Part shown: positions 47,787-49,950 of the stretch, one piece after another
How the letters are laid out: every line of letters begins with the position of its first letter
Numbering within the stretch: position 1 is the stretch's first letter
Assembly: GCA_050741255.1 (NCBI GenBank)
Contig: JBOIEQ010000012.1
Span: forward strand, 1-49,950
Source of the DNA: CAZXNF01 sp050741255
GTDB taxonomy: Bacteria; Pseudomonadota; Gammaproteobacteria; Burkholderiales; SG8-41
Reading direction: 5' to 3'
DNA length: 49,950 nt
Program-made: the position numbers and the translations under genes
The notes under the pieces: generated by a model
What the model saw: only the letters and a program-made list of their open reading frames with translations
The model's database searches: none
Told to the model about the DNA's origin: nothing

Positions 47787-48770
47787 TCACTGCCTTTCAA
47801 TTTTCGCGACTTCCACCACTTTGGCCCATTTCTTGATCTCGCTTTGGATGTAATCAGTCAACTCTTGGGGGCTGGTTGCCCATTCTTGGATGCCCTGCGC
47901 CTCCAGCTTGGGGCTGACGTCCGGCTGCCTGAGCCCCTTGACGGTATCGTCGTTCAGACGCTTGATGATGGACACCGGGGTGCCGGACGGCGCAAGCAGG
48001 GCAGTCCAGCCGGTCACCTCGTACCCCGGAACACCTGCCTCGGATATCGTCGGTGTATTTGGGAAGCTCGGATAGCGCTTGCTGCCCGTAACCCCCAACA
48101 GCGCGAGCTTCTTGATCTGAACGAGCGGCAAAACCGTGTTGCTACTGAATGCGACTGCCGCCTCACCACTTATGGTCGCAGTAAGTTGCGGGGCCGATCC
48201 CTTGTAAGGAATATGCATCATGCTGGTACCGGACATGTAGCTGAACAACTCGGCCGCCATATGTGTAGCAGTACCTGCCCCTCCGGACGCGTAGTTGATA
48301 GTACCGGGCTTGGCCTTCGCCAACGCAATCAGATCTTTGACGGAACGCACGGGTAGCGAAGGATGCACGACCATGAAGAGCATGAATGAGCTCATTCCGG
48401 AGACCGCTTCAAAATCCTTCACCGGATCGTAAGGCACCTTGGTGTAGAGGCTGGGGTTGATGGCAAAAGCCGTATTGGCGGCGAGCAGCGTGTAGCCATC
48501 GGCCGGCGCCCTAGCCACGTATTCATGAGCAATATTTCCTCCGGCACCCGGCCGGTTTTCAACCACGACGGGTTGGCCAAATGCAACGTTCAGCTTTTGC
48601 GCCACCATGCGCGCCACAAGGTCAGCGCCACCGCCAGCGGAAAAGCCAACGACGATACGAATGGGCTTGACCGGATAAGTTTGCGACCACGACAAGGTGG
48701 GCGCAACACACCAGCCCAACATTGCAGCACTGACGATAAGGCGACTTCCAATCAAATAATATTTTGTCAT
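47787..48770 (-). CDS. Bug/TctC-family periplasmic substrate-binding protein
   Basis: A 327-aa receptor. The start is uncertain: ATG at 48770 (MTKYYLIGSRLIVSAAMLGW) or at 48782; neither has a strong ribosome site. The signal peptide ends near TLSWSQTYP. The ligand loop is FSAGGGADLVAR and the second-lobe motif HIPYKGSAPQLTATISGEAA, unlike the canonical D-L-x-x-G. It heads the operon with the hydratase subunits and the lyase, 51 bp before the large subunit, and should import the substrate of this short pathway. Confidence 0.9.
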   Translation of the reverse strand: MTKYYLIGSRLIVSAAMLGWCVAPTLSWSQTYPVKPIRIVVGFSAGGGADLVARMVAQKLNVAFGQPVVVENRPGAGGNIAHEYVARAPADGYTLLAANTAFAINPSLYTKVPYDPVKDFEAVSGMSSFMLFMVVHPSLPVRSVKDLIALAKAKPGTINYASGGAGTATHMAAELFSYMSGTSMMHIPYKGSAPQLTATISGEAAVAFSSNTVLPLVQIKKLALLGVTGSKRYPSFPNTPTISEAGVPGYEVTGWTALLAPSGTPVSIIKRLNDDTVKGLRQPDVSPKLEAQGIQEWATSPQELTDYIQSEIKKWAKVVEVAKIERQ

Positions 48771-49037
48771 GTGAAAGCACATCCCAGAAGAACGATTTCG
48801 GACCCAAGTGTTAGTTAGCTGTTGGGCTTTCGCCGTGAACTCTGACACCATACCCGCACGCACACCATCGCGATTGATGGTGAAGACCGACCTCGACATT
48901 GGCAAAACGGGACTCGCTCCAGCGTCATCTAAGTTGACCGCAAGGTGACTTTTTCGTTGCTGGGATTTGCGCCGTCGCATTGGACACAACCCAGGCTGCA
49001 GGCGACGGGACGACAATTCCGTGAACGATCTAGGAAT

Positions 49038-49950
49038 TCATTCCACCTTCGCACCGGATTGCGCCACGACCTTGGCGTACTTGTCGTAATCCGATTTCAG
49101 GCGCCGGGCAAAATCCTCGGGGCTCATGAACATCGGGTCCAGCGCCAGATCGCCCAGCCGCTTTTCCACCTCCGGGTCTGACAGCGTTTTCTTGAGCGAC
49201 GAATGCAATGTGTCGATGATGGGCCGCGGCACGCCTGCCGGCGTGAATACGCCGACCCAGGCGGCAAATTCATAGCCCGGCACCCCTGCCTCGGCGATGG
49301 TGGGAAGGTCGGGCAAGAGCTTGATCCGCGTATCGGACGTGACGCCGATCAGCCGGATCTGCTTACGCGGGAGGAACGGGCTGAACAAGGCATAAGTGGC
49401 GATCATCACCTGCACTTCACCGGCCGCCAGGCCGATACCCGCGAGCCCCCCGCCCTTGTAGGGGACATGCGTCATCTTGATTCCGGCCATGGTGTTGAAA
49501 AGCGACATCGCCAGGTGCACGTAGCTGCCGCTTCCCGCGCTTGCGTAGGTGATGTCGTTCGGGCGCGCCTTGGCCAGGCCGATCAACTCCTTGACGGTTT
49601 TAGCCGGCAGCGACGGGTGCACGCCCAAAATTCCCACTTGCTGAGCAATCGGCGTCACGCCGATGAAGTCCTTCAGCGTGTCGTAGGGAAGTTTCTTATA
49701 CAGATGCGCGCTGGCGATGTGCGTGGTCGAATGGACCATGATCGTGTAGCCATCGGGCGGACTTTTCGCCACCACCGCCGTGCCGATCGTGCTGCCGGCG
49801 CCCGGGCGCGTTTCGATCACGAACTGCTGGCCGAGCAGTTCCGACATTTTCTGAAACACGATGCGCCCCGCGATGTCGTGCGGACCGCCGGCAGCATGCG
49901 GGATGATTACACGTACGGGCTGGGAGGGAGAGCCCTGTGCAAGCCCGGCC
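49038..49950 (-). CDS. Bug/TctC-family periplasmic substrate-binding protein (5' end outside window)
   Basis: The C-terminal 303 codons of a receptor whose frame continues past the right edge. The mature N-terminus is visible as LAQGSPSQPVRVIIPHAAGG with the ligand loop HAAGGPHDIAGR; only the signal peptide is missing. The second-lobe motif is HVPYKGGGLAGIGLAAGEVQ. It lies 255 bp upstream of the Bug-hydratase-lyase operon on the same strand; the gap holds no gene I can support, and no clear terminator, so co-transcription is not excluded. Confidence 0.9.
   Translation of the reverse strand, partial: AGLAQGSPSQPVRVIIPHAAGGPHDIAGRIVFQKMSELLGQQFVIETRPGAGSTIGTAVVAKSPPDGYTIMVHSTTHIASAHLYKKLPYDTLKDFIGVTPIAQQVGILGVHPSLPAKTVKELIGLAKARPNDITYASAGSGSYVHLAMSLFNTMAGIKMTHVPYKGGGLAGIGLAAGEVQVMIATYALFSPFLPRKQIRLIGVTSDTRIKLLPDLPTIAEAGVPGYEFAAWVGVFTPAGVPRPIIDTLHSSLKKTLSDPEVEKRLGDLALDPMFMSPEDFARRLKSDYDKYAKVVAQSGAKVE

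Noticed and set aside
1..49950. TctA/TctB membrane genes, mobile elements, tRNA or CRISPR.
   Set aside because: I looked for the large 12-helix TctA, the small TctB, transposase motifs, tRNA cloverleaf and repeated spacers and saw none.

Overview
The window is GC-rich, gene-dense DNA that looks chromosomal and comes from a betaproteobacterium, most likely a Burkholderiales/Alcaligenaceae-type soil or water organism. The strongest indicator is twelve Bug/TctC-type periplasmic substrate-binding proteins of the tripartite tricarboxylate transporter (TTT) class. This expansion is a hallmark of that group. None of the twelve has TctA/TctB membrane genes beside it. I see no rRNA, tRNA, CRISPR array, phage, insertion sequence or plasmid backbone.

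Layout. 1-15.1 kb is mostly catabolic. It holds an amidohydrolase tail plus Bug; an isochorismatase-like hydrolase plus Bug facing a nitrilase; a long minus-strand run (MFS, CaiB/BaiF CoA-transferase, crotonase, mandelate-racemase-type enolase, Bug, 3-hydroxyisobutyrate-type dehydrogenase); a cold-shock protein; a second MFS protein; a Lys-rich repeat protein; and a cupin plus D-2-hydroxyacid dehydrogenase pair. 15.3-20.6 kb is regulatory: a DksA-like protein and an MBL/beta-CASP nuclease behind a predicted FNR/ANR box, then a large membrane HD-GYP protein. 20.6-30.6 kb alternates Bug genes with hydrolases (PDC-lactonase-like amidohydrolase, amidase, M24 peptidase), a cytochrome c and a SnoaL-TetR unit with a clear palindromic operator.

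30.6-37.9 kb is an accessory-looking stretch of small orphan proteins. It has three lipoprotein or secreted proteins, two 84-aa paralogues behind nearly identical promoter blocks, two related small Cys/Trp proteins, a 38-aa membrane peptide, a candidate structured RNA ending in a strong terminator, and a hairpin-rich gene-free gap. 38.1-44.8 kb returns to Bug-plus-enzyme units (M19-like dipeptidase, RidA-like, MmgE/PrpD, polysaccharide deacetylase). 44.9-49.0 kb is visibly less GC-rich and carries Bug - aconitase-type hydratase large and small subunits - isocitrate-lyase/PEP-mutase-type lyase. This resembles the dimethylmaleate hydratase/dimethylmalate lyase arrangement. A further Bug gene runs off the right end.

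Reading the whole: small organic acids or amides are probably captured by dedicated Bug proteins, hydrolysed or CoA-activated by the neighbouring enzymes, and moved by TTT membrane units encoded elsewhere. The assignment of any particular substrate is inference. All coordinates and motif comparisons were read by eye, without database searches.
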